Program-made: the position numbers and the translations under genes
Notes under the pieces: model-generated
Seen by the model: only the letters and a program-made list of their open reading frames with translations
The model's database searches: none
Told to the model about the DNA's origin: nothing
Shown: positions 20,846 to 28,512 of the stretch, piece after piece
How positions within the stretch are numbered: the first letter of the stretch is position 1
Layout: every line of letters starts with the position of its first letter
Assembly: GCA_003140215.1 (NCBI GenBank)
Contig: PLJL01000001.1
Location: forward strand, 124,001 to 188,000
DNA length: 64,000 nt
Reading direction: 5' to 3'
DNA from: Vulcanimicrobiota bacterium
GTDB taxonomy: Bacteria > Vulcanimicrobiota > Vulcanimicrobiia > Vulcanimicrobiales > Vulcanimicrobiaceae

Positions 20846-22357
20846 ATGCGACGTTCCCCCCTCGCCGTCGCGGCGCTGCTCGCGTTCGCGTCCCCGTTCG
20901 TGCCGGCGTCTGCCGCCGATCCCGGAACCGTCACGATCACGCAAGGCGTCGACACCAGCACCCTCGACCCGCTCAAAGCGTCGGTGACGCCCGACACCAA
21001 CGTGCAGGCGCAGATCTTCGACACGCTGGCGCGGCGTTCGGCCGACGGCTCGTCGCTGGTACCGCAGCTCGCGACGTCGTGGAAGCGCATCGCGCCCACG
21101 GTGTGGGAGTTCAAGCTACGCCGCGGCGTCACGTTCTCCAACGGCGACCCGTTCACCAGCGCCGACGTGAAGTACAGCGTCGAGAAGGTCCTCGATCCGG
21201 CCTACAAGTCGCAGCAGCTGCCGCGCGTCGACACGGTCGCGCGCGTCGAGACGCCCGATCCGCTGACGGTCCGCTTCATCACCAAGCGGCCGACGCCGCT
21301 CGCACCCACGATCACGCGGCCGATCTTCATCGCCGACGCGAAGTTCTGGCAGGAGCACGGCGACGCGTACGTGGCGGAGCACCCGATGGGCACCGGGCCC
21401 TACGTGCTCAAGTCATGGCACCGCGACGATGCGCTGGAGCTCGAGGCGAACCCGCGCTACTGGGGCGGCCCGCCGCCCATCGCCCACGTCGTCTTCAAGC
21501 CGATGCCCGAGTCGGGGACGCGCGTCTCGGCGCTGCGCACCGGCGCGACCGACCTCATCACCAACGTTCCGTTCCAGTACGCGACGCTGCTGGCGGGAGG
21601 AACCAATACCCGCATGGCCAGCGCGCGCAGCGTGCGCGTGCTCTACGTCGCGTTCAACACACTGCAGCCGGGGCCGCAGCAGAACGTGCTGGTACGCCAG
21701 GCGCTCAACTACGCCATCGACGTCCCGGCGATCGTCAAAGCGGTGCTGGGTGGACGTGCGTACGAGCTGGGCGAGCCGATCCCGCCCAGCTTCTTCGGCT
21801 ACGATCCGTCGCTGGCGCCGTATCACCACGATCTCGCCAAGGCCAAAGAGCTCTTGGCCAAAGCCGGCTATCCGGACGGAAAGGGGCTTTCGCTCACGCT
21901 CTACGCGCCGCAGGGGCGATACAACGGCGACAAGGAGGTCGCGCTGGCGATCGGCGGACAGCTGCAGGCCGCCGGCGTGCACGTCGACGTGCGCACCCAA
22001 GAGTGGGTCAGCTACTACGCCCAGACGTTGCGGCGCGCGATCTCGCCGATGTACATGCTGGGCTGGGGAAACATCACCTACGACGCCGACAACACCCTGT
22101 CGTCACAGCTCGTCTCCGACGCGGTCTCGTCGACCTACGCCAACCCGGCCGTGGACAAGCTCGTCGATGCGGCGCGCTACGAGCTCGACACCACGAAGCG
22201 CAAGGCGCTCTACGCCAAGGCGCTGCGGATCATCCACGACGATGCGCCGTGGCTGTTCCTGTTTCAATACGAGGATCTCTACGCGACCTCGAAACGGCTG
22301 CAATGGCAGCCCCGCCCCGACGAAGCGATCTACTGCACCGAGATGCGGCTGAAGTGA
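20846..22357 (+). CDS. Extracellular solute-binding protein family 5 (paralogue)
   Basis: 503 residues from the ATG at 20846, preceded by AAGGA nine bases upstream. The signal peptide is MRRSPLAVAALLAFASPF and onward, cut near ASA. Family hallmarks are DTSTLDPLKASVTPDTNVQA and RRGVTFSNGDPFTSADVKY. It is a close relative of the protein at 18.6-20.2 kb, facing away from it, so the pair probably arose by duplication and inversion and may give one permease two ligand ranges. It overlaps gamma-glutamyltransferase by four bases, which ties it to gamma-glutamyl compounds. Confidence 0.93.
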   Translation: MRRSPLAVAALLAFASPFVPASAADPGTVTITQGVDTSTLDPLKASVTPDTNVQAQIFDTLARRSADGSSLVPQLATSWKRIAPTVWEFKLRRGVTFSNGDPFTSADVKYSVEKVLDPAYKSQQLPRVDTVARVETPDPLTVRFITKRPTPLAPTITRPIFIADAKFWQEHGDAYVAEHPMGTGPYVLKSWHRDDALELEANPRYWGGPPPIAHVVFKPMPESGTRVSALRTGATDLITNVPFQYATLLAGGTNTRMASARSVRVLYVAFNTLQPGPQQNVLVRQALNYAIDVPAIVKAVLGGRAYELGEPIPPSFFGYDPSLAPYHHDLAKAKELLAKAGYPDGKGLSLTLYAPQGRYNGDKEVALAIGGQLQAAGVHVDVRTQEWVSYYAQTLRRAISPMYMLGWGNITYDADNTLSSQLVSDAVSSTYANPAVDKLVDAARYELDTTKRKALYAKALRIIHDDAPWLFLFQYEDLYATSKRLQWQPRPDEAIYCTEMRLK

Positions 22358-23994
22358 CCGTGATCGCCACGGCCGGCCTCTCCTGGCCCACCCGCGCGGT
22401 GGCGCGCTCGACGCGCGCGATGGTCGCGTCGCCGCACGCGCTCGCGACCGCCGCCGGCGTCGACGTGCTGCGCCGCGGCGGCAATGCGGTCGACGCGGCG
22501 ATCGCGGCGAACGCCGTGCTGACGGTGGTCTATCCGGCGAGCTGCGGGATCGGCGGCGACGCCTTCTGGATCGTCCACGACCCCAGCCGCGTCGTGCGCG
22601 ACAGCCACGCACTCCGCACCGTCTCCTACAATGGCAGCGGCCGCACGCCGCTGGGCGCTTCGATCGACCGGCTCCCCAACGGGGAGCTGCCGCAGCGCGG
22701 CGCACTGAGCGTCACCGTCCCGGGCGCGGTGCGCTCGTGGGAAGACGTCGCGCGCGCCCACGGCAGCTGCGGGCTCGACGAGCTACTCGCGCCGGCCGAA
22801 CTCTACGCGCGCAACGGCTGCGCGATCACCGACGTCGTGGCCAACTATGCCGCGCTCAACGCCGCGATGCTGCGTGCGGACGGCGACGCCGCCCGGATCT
22901 TCCTGCCCGACGGCGTGCCACCGCGTCCGGGCGACCTGCTGTGCAACCGCGAGCTCGGCGAGACGCTCAGCGCCATCCGGCGCCACGGTGCGGACGCCTT
23001 CTACACCGGAGCGATCGCGGAGAGCATCGTACGCACGCTCAACCGGGGCGGCAACCTCATGACGCTCGACGACCTCGCCGGGCACCGCACCGAGACGACG
23101 GTGCCGCTGGCGATCGATTGGAACGGCGGCCAACTGCTGACGCACCCGCCCAACTCTCAAGGCGCGTGTCTGCTGCTCGGCGCCGGCATGCTGGCCGCGG
23201 ACGGCGGCGCCGACGAACCGTTGTGGCACCATCTCGGCGTCGAAGCGATGAAGCGCGCCATGGCGATCCGCGACGCGACCTTCCGCGATCCGGCGTTCGG
23301 GCCGACCGGGATCGAGCGGGAACTCACGCCCGAGCGGCTGCGCGAGCTGCGCGGCGCGATCGATCCGAACCGTGCGAGCACCGCCACCCATCCGCCCGAT
23401 CGCGGCGGCACGATCTTCCTGTGCGTGGTCGACGAAGACGGCATGGCCGTCTCGCTCATCGAGAGCCTCTACATGAACTACGGCTCGGGCGTGGTCGCCG
23501 AAGGCACCGGGATCGTGCTGCAAAACCGCGGCGCCTACTTCTCGACCCAGCCCGGCCACCCCAACGCGTACGAGGGCGGGAAGCGCCCGCTGCACACCCT
23601 TTCGCCGCCGATGTTCTTGCGCGACGGTTCGCCCGAGATCGTCTTCGGCACGATGGGCGGCGACGGCCAGCCGCAGATTCTGTTGCAGATCTTGCATCAG
23701 ATGGTCGATCGCGGCCTCGACGTGCAACGCGCCCTCGATCACCCGCGCTGGGTGTACGGTCGCCATACCCTCACCGAGCGCCCCGATCTGGATCCGGCCG
23801 AGATGGTGCTGGTGGAGTCGCGGATCTCCGAGGAGATCGTCGCCGGCCTGGAACGGCGCGGCCACACGGTCGCAGCGCTCGGACCGTACGAGAACGCCAT
23901 GGGGCACGCCCACGGGATCGTGATCGATCGCGAGCGTGGCACGCTAGCCGGCGGCTCCGATCCACGCGCCGACTCGCTCGCGCTGGGGCTATGA
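22354..23994 (+). CDS. ggt: Gamma-glutamyltransferase family protein
   Basis: 546 residues from the GTG overlapping the preceding stop (GTGA). The N-terminal large subunit begins ARSTRAMVASPHALATAAGV and LRRGGNAVDAAIAANAVL. The autoprocessing and nucleophile Thr is in DRGGTIFLCVVDEDG, and the substrate loop YGSGVVAEGTGIVLQNRG follows. These enzymes are N-terminal-nucleophile hydrolases acting on glutathione or gamma-glutamyl peptides. No signal peptide is obvious, which is unusual for a glutathione-scavenging enzyme and points to a cytoplasmic member. Co-transcription with a peptide-binding protein supports uptake followed by hydrolysis. Confidence 0.92.
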   Translation: MTVIATAGLSWPTRAVARSTRAMVASPHALATAAGVDVLRRGGNAVDAAIAANAVLTVVYPASCGIGGDAFWIVHDPSRVVRDSHALRTVSYNGSGRTPLGASIDRLPNGELPQRGALSVTVPGAVRSWEDVARAHGSCGLDELLAPAELYARNGCAITDVVANYAALNAAMLRADGDAARIFLPDGVPPRPGDLLCNRELGETLSAIRRHGADAFYTGAIAESIVRTLNRGGNLMTLDDLAGHRTETTVPLAIDWNGGQLLTHPPNSQGACLLLGAGMLAADGGADEPLWHHLGVEAMKRAMAIRDATFRDPAFGPTGIERELTPERLRELRGAIDPNRASTATHPPDRGGTIFLCVVDEDGMAVSLIESLYMNYGSGVVAEGTGIVLQNRGAYFSTQPGHPNAYEGGKRPLHTLSPPMFLRDGSPEIVFGTMGGDGQPQILLQILHQMVDRGLDVQRALDHPRWVYGRHTLTERPDLDPAEMVLVESRISEEIVAGLERRGHTVAALGPYENAMGHAHGIVIDRERGTLAGGSDPRADSLALGL

Positions 23995-24013
23995 ACCGGC
24001 CCTTGCGGCGGCG

Positions 24014-25615
24014 TTAGTCGCGCGCTTCGTACAGCGCGCGGGCGCGGGCTATCACGTCGTCGTCGAGCCCCAGCAGCCGCGCCAGCTCGAGCGCGTCCGA
24101 GGACGCATCGCCGTCGCGCGCGTCGACGATGCGGTAGTCCATCGCGGCGTTGATCGCGTCGAGCGCCGCGTCGAGGTCGTCGGCTGCGACCGCATCGAGC
24201 GCGTGCGCCCGGAGGCCTGCGATGCGCAGGTGTGGGACGCCGGCCGCCGCGGCGACGCCGTCGAAGTGGGTCGCGACGAGCGCGAACGCACCGCGCGCGC
24301 GCAACGCCTCGACGAACGCGACCAGCAGCGCCCGCCCTTCGCGAGGGCCGGTAGTGCGCGCGAACTCGTCGACGAGCACGAGCGCACGCGCCGAAGCCGC
24401 GGCCAAGGTTTCGCGCGCGCGGACCACTTCGGCGGCATACGCCGAGAGCAGCCGCGTGCGTTCGCCCGGCCCCTCGCCGCCGATCCACGTCAGCGAGTCG
24501 CAGAGCGGGAGCGCTGCCGAGCGCGCCGGCGGCGGGACGCCGAGCGCGACACAGGCGCACAAGAAGCCCGTCGTCGCGAGCGCGGCGCTCTTGCCGCCCA
24601 TGTTCGGACCGGTCAGCACCGCCACGCCGGGCAGCTCGATCGACAGCGGCGTATACCGGTGGCCGCGCGCCGCCAGGGCGCCGGCGAGCGGCGCGAACGT
24701 CGCGTCCTCGAACGCGAACCTGCCGGGGCTCAGCTCCGGAACGCAGCCGCCCCACCGCTGGGTAAAGGCGACGCGCGCGAGCGTGCGATCGAGCGCGCCC
24801 AATGCGCGCGTCGCCGCGCCGACCGCCTCAGCTTGGCGGGCCACGCTCTCGGCCAGCGCGCGCCGCGCGTCATCCTCGGCTACGGTCAAGCGCGCCAGCG
24901 CGGCGTCGCGTTGCGGTGCGACGACGCGCAACGCCGCCACGCGGTAGGTCGGCGTCTCGCGCACGAGCACCACACCGTCGGGCAGCGGCCCGTCGTAGAC
25001 GTCGTGCAGCACGACGAACTCGTCACCGGCCGGATCGATGCCGATCGCGTCGCGGACGCGCGCGGCGATCGCCTCACGCCGTGCATCGTATTCCGCTTCG
25101 GCCTGGGCGAGCGCCGCGCGCGCCGCGTGCAATGGGGGCGCGAACGCGTCGGCCAGGTAGAACCCCGCGCCGTCGCGCCCGGGCGCGAGCAGCTCGCGCA
25201 GCGCGTCGACCGCCGGGACCGGCACATGATCCGGAGCTGCGCCGTTGTCACCCTGAGCCTGTCGAAGGACCGCAGCCTCCCAAGCGCGGGCGACGGCGTC
25301 GAGGCCGTCGACGAAGCGTCCCAATTCGTAGAAGTCGACGTCGCCGAGCGGATCGCCGGCGCGCGCGCGCGCAACGATCGGTTGCGGTTCGGGAACGGCG
25401 CGCAACGCCGCGCGCAGCCGCCCGACGCCGTCGTGGTCGAGTTGCTCGGCGAGCGCCACGATTTGGGCCATCTCCGCGAGCGCGCGTGCCTCGTCGCCCG
25501 GAGCATAAGCCGGCGTCGCTTCGTCGTGCCGCCGGCCGAACGCGCCGCCGGGCACCAGGGCCGCGCGCAGCCAAGGCAGCCCGATGCGCTCGGCGCTGAC
25601 CGCGTCGAGCTTCAC
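24014..25615 (-). CDS. kamC: MutS-like ATPase, probable KamC-type aminomutase reactivase subunit
   Basis: 533 residues from the GTG at 25615, overlapping the partner stop (GTGA). Only the MutS domain V ATPase is shared with mismatch-repair proteins: Walker A TGPNMGGKS (335-343), Walker B LVLVDEFART (412-421) and ATHFDG (448-453). DNA mismatch and clamp domains are missing. In lysine 5,6-aminomutase operons a protein of this kind (KamC) works with a P-loop partner (KamB) to exchange damaged adenosylcobalamin. Here the partner is present but no aminomutase. Residues 114-124 (AAVLRQAQGDN) derive from a dispersed repeat inserted in frame. Confidence 0.7.
   Translation of the reverse strand: MKLDAVSAERIGLPWLRAALVPGGAFGRRHDEATPAYAPGDEARALAEMAQIVALAEQLDHDGVGRLRAALRAVPEPQPIVARARAGDPLGDVDFYELGRFVDGLDAVARAWEAAVLRQAQGDNGAAPDHVPVPAVDALRELLAPGRDGAGFYLADAFAPPLHAARAALAQAEAEYDARREAIAARVRDAIGIDPAGDEFVVLHDVYDGPLPDGVVLVRETPTYRVAALRVVAPQRDAALARLTVAEDDARRALAESVARQAEAVGAATRALGALDRTLARVAFTQRWGGCVPELSPGRFAFEDATFAPLAGALAARGHRYTPLSIELPGVAVLTGPNMGGKSAALATTGFLCACVALGVPPPARSAALPLCDSLTWIGGEGPGERTRLLSAYAAEVVRARETLAAASARALVLVDEFARTTGPREGRALLVAFVEALRARGAFALVATHFDGVAAAAGVPHLRIAGLRAHALDAVAADDLDAALDAINAAMDYRIVDARDGDASSDALELARLLGLDDDVIARARALYEARD
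25247..25272. repeat. Dispersed ~20-bp repeat inside the kamC-like gene
   Basis: CCCTGAGCCTGTCGAAGG (25251-25268) matches the reverse complement of a copy at 39.69-39.71 kb in 16 of 18 positions. Here it lies inside a coding region and is translated as LRQAQG without breaking the frame. Confidence 0.6.
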
Positions 25616-26526
25616 GCGACGAGATCCGCGAGCACGTCGAACGCCGGGAGCCCGGTCGCGCGCGCCACCGCCGCGACCAGCTCGCGCGGTGCGAGCGTCG
25701 TCGCGCGGCCGTGCGAGGAGGTCGTGCACGCCACCACGCGCAGCGGGCGTTCGCAGCGCAGGTCGACCGTCGCGCGCAACTGCGCGAAGAGCGCGCCGCG
25801 GACGGCGATCCGGGTCGGATCCTCGACGACGACCGTCGCCGCGCGCGCATCGCGCAGCAGCTCCTCGGCGTCGCGCGCGTCGAGCGCGCCGGTGACGATG
25901 ACGACGCGACCTCGCTCCCGCGCCGGATCGCGCGCCGGAACCGTGAGCCGCGCGACGGTCTCCGCGGCGACCTCGGCGACCCGCGCGATCGTTGCGCCGC
26001 TCGCGGCGCCGGTCGCGACGATCACCGCGTCGTCCCCGCCGGCCAGCGGAGCGATGCGGTCGATCGCGCCGTCCACGATGACGGGACCCGGGCACAGCGC
26101 GTGCAGGCGGTCGATCGTGCGGCGCATCCCGCGCGCGGTCGGCGGACCGGCCAGCTCGCACGTCGTGGTCAGCACGACGCGCGCGAACACCGTCGCGCCG
26201 AGCGCGCCGTCGTCGCCGGCGCCCACGATCGCGAACGCCGGGCTGCGCGGCACGAGCGCCGCCGCCAGCGCGACGAACGTCCCGGCCGGCAACCGGATGC
26301 GCGGCTTGACCGCGGCATCGAGGGCGTCGAACGCTTCGCCGTCACGCCCGATCGAGGTGACCGCGATCGTCGTGCCGCTGCGGTGCGCGACGGCGCGCAG
26401 CGCGTTGAAGGTCGTCGTCTTGCCGGCATTCTTCGCGGTGCCGACGACGATCACGCTGCGGCCGCGCACGAGCGCGAGCGCGTACAGCGCTTCAGCTGCC
26501 GAGGTTGAAGAACTTGAGCGCGGCAA
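25612..26526 (-). CDS. kamB: P-loop protein, probable KamB-type aminomutase reactivase subunit
   Basis: About 304 residues with the nucleotide-binding loop VVGTAKNAGKTTTFNAL near residue 30, followed by TSIGRDGEAFDALDAAVKP. This combination (GxAKNxGKTT, then SIGRDGE and KP) is what I recall of KamB proteins. The rest alternates strands and helices with conserved-looking IVDGAIDR and VTGALDARD. It begins at a TTG inside the end of mntP (35-base overlap); a GTG at 26469 is an alternative start. It overlaps the MutS-like gene downstream by four bases, so the two proteins surely act together. Target enzyme absent from the window. Confidence 0.7.
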   Translation of the reverse strand: MPRSSSSTSAAEALYALALVRGRSVIVVGTAKNAGKTTTFNALRAVAHRSGTTIAVTSIGRDGEAFDALDAAVKPRIRLPAGTFVALAAALVPRSPAFAIVGAGDDGALGATVFARVVLTTTCELAGPPTARGMRRTIDRLHALCPGPVIVDGAIDRIAPLAGGDDAVIVATGAASGATIARVAEVAAETVARLTVPARDPARERGRVVIVTGALDARDAEELLRDARAATVVVEDPTRIAVRGALFAQLRATVDLRCERPLRVVACTTSSHGRATTLAPRELVAAVARATGLPAFDVLADLVA

Positions 26527-27064
26527 AGGCTAGACCGGTGAGCACGAGCACGATGCCCGCCCACAGCGCCGCGGTTTCTTCGGCGACGATCCCCAAGCGC
26601 TTGCCCAGCGCGAGCCCCAGCGTCGTCGAGAGCAGCGATGCGACGCCGATGAAGACCAGGCTGACCCCGAGCGGCACGCCGATGTAGAGGATCGAGAACC
26701 CGATCCCCAGCGAGTCGAGGCTGATCGAAAGCGCGCCCAGCGTGAGTCCCCAGCCGCGGGAGAGGTCGAAGCCGCCACCTTCTTCCGTTCCGTGCAGCGC
26801 CTCGTAGATCATGTAGGCGCCCACGCCGGCGAGCGCGGCGAAGCCGAGGTAACCCGCAGCGTCGCCGAGCAGCTTCCCCGCCGCCTGGCCCAGCAACACG
26901 CCGACGATCGTCATCGTGATCTCGGCGGCCGCGAAGGCGGCACCGATGCGCAGCTTCACCGCTCGATCGGTCCCTTTCATCCCGACGCCGACCGACACGG
27001 CGAAGACATCGAGCCCCAGCGAGACCGAGACGAAGAGGATCTTGAAAAACGCGGCGATGCTCAC
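26492..27064 (-). CDS. mntP: Manganese efflux pump MntP
   Basis: 190 residues, six membrane helices in two homologous halves. Each half has the family's membrane Asp motif: SLGLDVFAVSVGVGMKG near the N-terminus and SISLDSLGIGFSI in the second half. MntP exports excess manganese. No manganese-type riboswitch fits in the 34-base gap to the upstream response regulator, so control must lie further upstream. In a window rich in peroxide defence, manganese balance makes sense. It overlaps the KamB-like gene. Confidence 0.93.
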   Translation of the reverse strand: MSIAAFFKILFVSVSLGLDVFAVSVGVGMKGTDRAVKLRIGAAFAAAEITMTIVGVLLGQAAGKLLGDAAGYLGFAALAGVGAYMIYEALHGTEEGGGFDLSRGWGLTLGALSISLDSLGIGFSILYIGVPLGVSLVFIGVASLLSTTLGLALGKRLGIVAEETAALWAGIVLVLTGLAFAALKFFNLGS

Positions 27065-27098
27065 GCAGAGCCCGCGGCGGATCGATGGTTCGGGACCG

Positions 27099-27494
27099 CT
27101 ATGCGCCCAGGACCCAATCCATCGGGTCGGTGAGCAGCTGGTGCACGGTCGTGCGCAATTGCAACAGCGTGAACGGCTTGTTGAGAAACGCGTTGGCGCC
27201 GGCCGTGCGGGCGCGCTCGTCCATCGCGTAGTTGTTGTGCCCGCTGATCATGACGATCGGCATCCGAGCGGTGGCCGCGTTCTGCCTGACCTGCGCGATC
27301 AGCTCGATCCCCGAGATCCCCGGCAGCATGAAGTCGCTGATGAGGATGTCGTACGGTTCGTCGCGCTGGATGTGGACGAGCGCGCTCTCCGCATCGCTGC
27401 ACGCCGTGACGGCATACGGTCCTTTGCCGAGAATCGTAACGATCAAGGTGCAAATCTCGGGATCGTCGTCGGCAACGAGGACGCGCCACGCCAT
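27099..27494 (-). CDS. Single-domain response regulator (CheY-like receiver)
   Basis: 131 residues from the ATG at 27494 (GAGGAGG directly upstream). The acidic pocket is Asp10/Asp11, the phospho-acceptor Asp54 is in ILISDFMLPG, Ser84 in MISGHN and Lys106 in FLNKPF, so all active-site residues are present. There is no output domain; it would pass a signal by protein contact. No histidine kinase is nearby. An earlier in-frame start would add 22 poorly ordered residues. It is the first gene of a possible operon with mntP and the reactivase pair. Confidence 0.88.
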   Translation of the reverse strand: MAWRVLVADDDPEICTLIVTILGKGPYAVTACSDAESALVHIQRDEPYDILISDFMLPGISGIELIAQVRQNAATARMPIVMISGHNNYAMDERARTAGANAFLNKPFTLLQLRTTVHQLLTDPMDWVLGA

Positions 27495-27623
27495 CCTCCT
27501 CGCTTCCGGGGTTCGCGATCCGTCGCCTACGGGTCGAGTGAAAAGAGCGTGAAAAGGCAACGTCGGGCATTGGACGCGTGGTACCCCGAGGGCCGTGCCC
27601 GATCATGCCGAAGCCGCCGGTTC

Positions 27624-28511
27624 GTGGCAGTCCTCGACGTGATCCAGACCCCGGCGTTCCAGCAGCGATTCTTCTTCCTCGCCAAACGCTTCATCGCCGG
27701 GGAGACCGTCGATCAGGCGATGGACGCCGTCGCCGGCATCAACGCGCAGGGAATGTCCGCGACGCTCGACTTCCTGGGCGAAGACGTCGCGACGCACGAG
27801 GAGGCGGCGCGCACGCGCGACGCCTACTTCGAGCTCCTCGCCGCGATCCGCGCCCGCAACGTCGAGGCAAACGTCTCGGTGAAGCTGACCGCGATCGGGC
27901 TGCTGGTCGACGAGGACCTGGCGCTCGAGAACCTGCGTTCGATCCTCGGCGCCGCAGCGCGCAACCGCGATCCCTTCGTTCGCATCGACATGGAAGGCTC
28001 GGCGGTTACCGACGCCACGCTGCGCGTTTTCGAGCGCGCGTACGCCGAGACCAAAGACGTGGGGCCCGTCCTGCAAGCGTACCTGAAGCGCACGCCCGCC
28101 GACGTCGATCGCATGGTCGCCATCGGCGCCCGCGTGCGCCTGTGCAAAGGCGCCTACAGCGAACCGCCGTCGATCGCGTACGCGGACATGGCGACGATCC
28201 GCCGAGAGTACTTGCGCTGCGCCGAAACGTTGCTCGAACGCGGTTCCTACGCCGGTCTGGCCACGCACGACGCGCGCCTGATCGCCGGCGCGCAGACGTT
28301 TGCGACGGAGCGCGGCATCGCGCGCAGCCGCTTCGAGTTCCAAATGCTCTACGGCGTGCGCCCGGAGTTGCAGCGGCGCCTCGTCTCTGACGGCTACCGC
28401 GTGCGCATCTACGTCCCGTACGGAACGCATTGGGCCGGGTATTTCTACCGCCGCGTCACCGAGCGCCGCGAGAACGCGCTCTTCGCCCTGCGCTCGCTGT
28501 TCGGGCGCTAG
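27624..28511 (+). CDS. Proline dehydrogenase
   Basis: 295 residues. Flavin-dependent oxidation of proline to pyrroline-5-carboxylate, the first step of proline breakdown. The TIM-barrel motifs VSVKLTAIGL, FVRIDMEGSAVTD, VRLCKGAYSEPPS, ATHDARLI and QMLYGVRPELQRRL are in order, and the C-terminal YVPYGTHWAGYFYRRVTER completes the substrate site. It is a monofunctional bacterial PRODH; the second-step dehydrogenase is not in the window. The GTG at 27624 is chosen because upstream codons do not resemble protein; no strong ribosome-binding site is seen. It diverges from the response regulator gene. Confidence 0.92.
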   Translation: MAVLDVIQTPAFQQRFFFLAKRFIAGETVDQAMDAVAGINAQGMSATLDFLGEDVATHEEAARTRDAYFELLAAIRARNVEANVSVKLTAIGLLVDEDLALENLRSILGAAARNRDPFVRIDMEGSAVTDATLRVFERAYAETKDVGPVLQAYLKRTPADVDRMVAIGARVRLCKGAYSEPPSIAYADMATIRREYLRCAETLLERGSYAGLATHDARLIAGAQTFATERGIARSRFEFQMLYGVRPELQRRLVSDGYRVRIYVPYGTHWAGYFYRRVTERRENALFALRSLFGR

Positions 28512-28512
28512 C

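Noticed and set aside
24014-25615. Calling the MutS-like gene a mismatch-repair MutS or MutS2
   Set aside because: It lacks the mismatch-recognition, connector, clamp and Smr domains; only the ATPase is shared. Its coupling to a GTAKNAGKTT P-loop gene fits the reactivase better.
27065-27098. Possible manganese riboswitch (yybP-ykoY) before mntP
   Set aside because: The gap to the upstream response regulator is only 34 bases, too short for the element, and its conserved loops are not seen.
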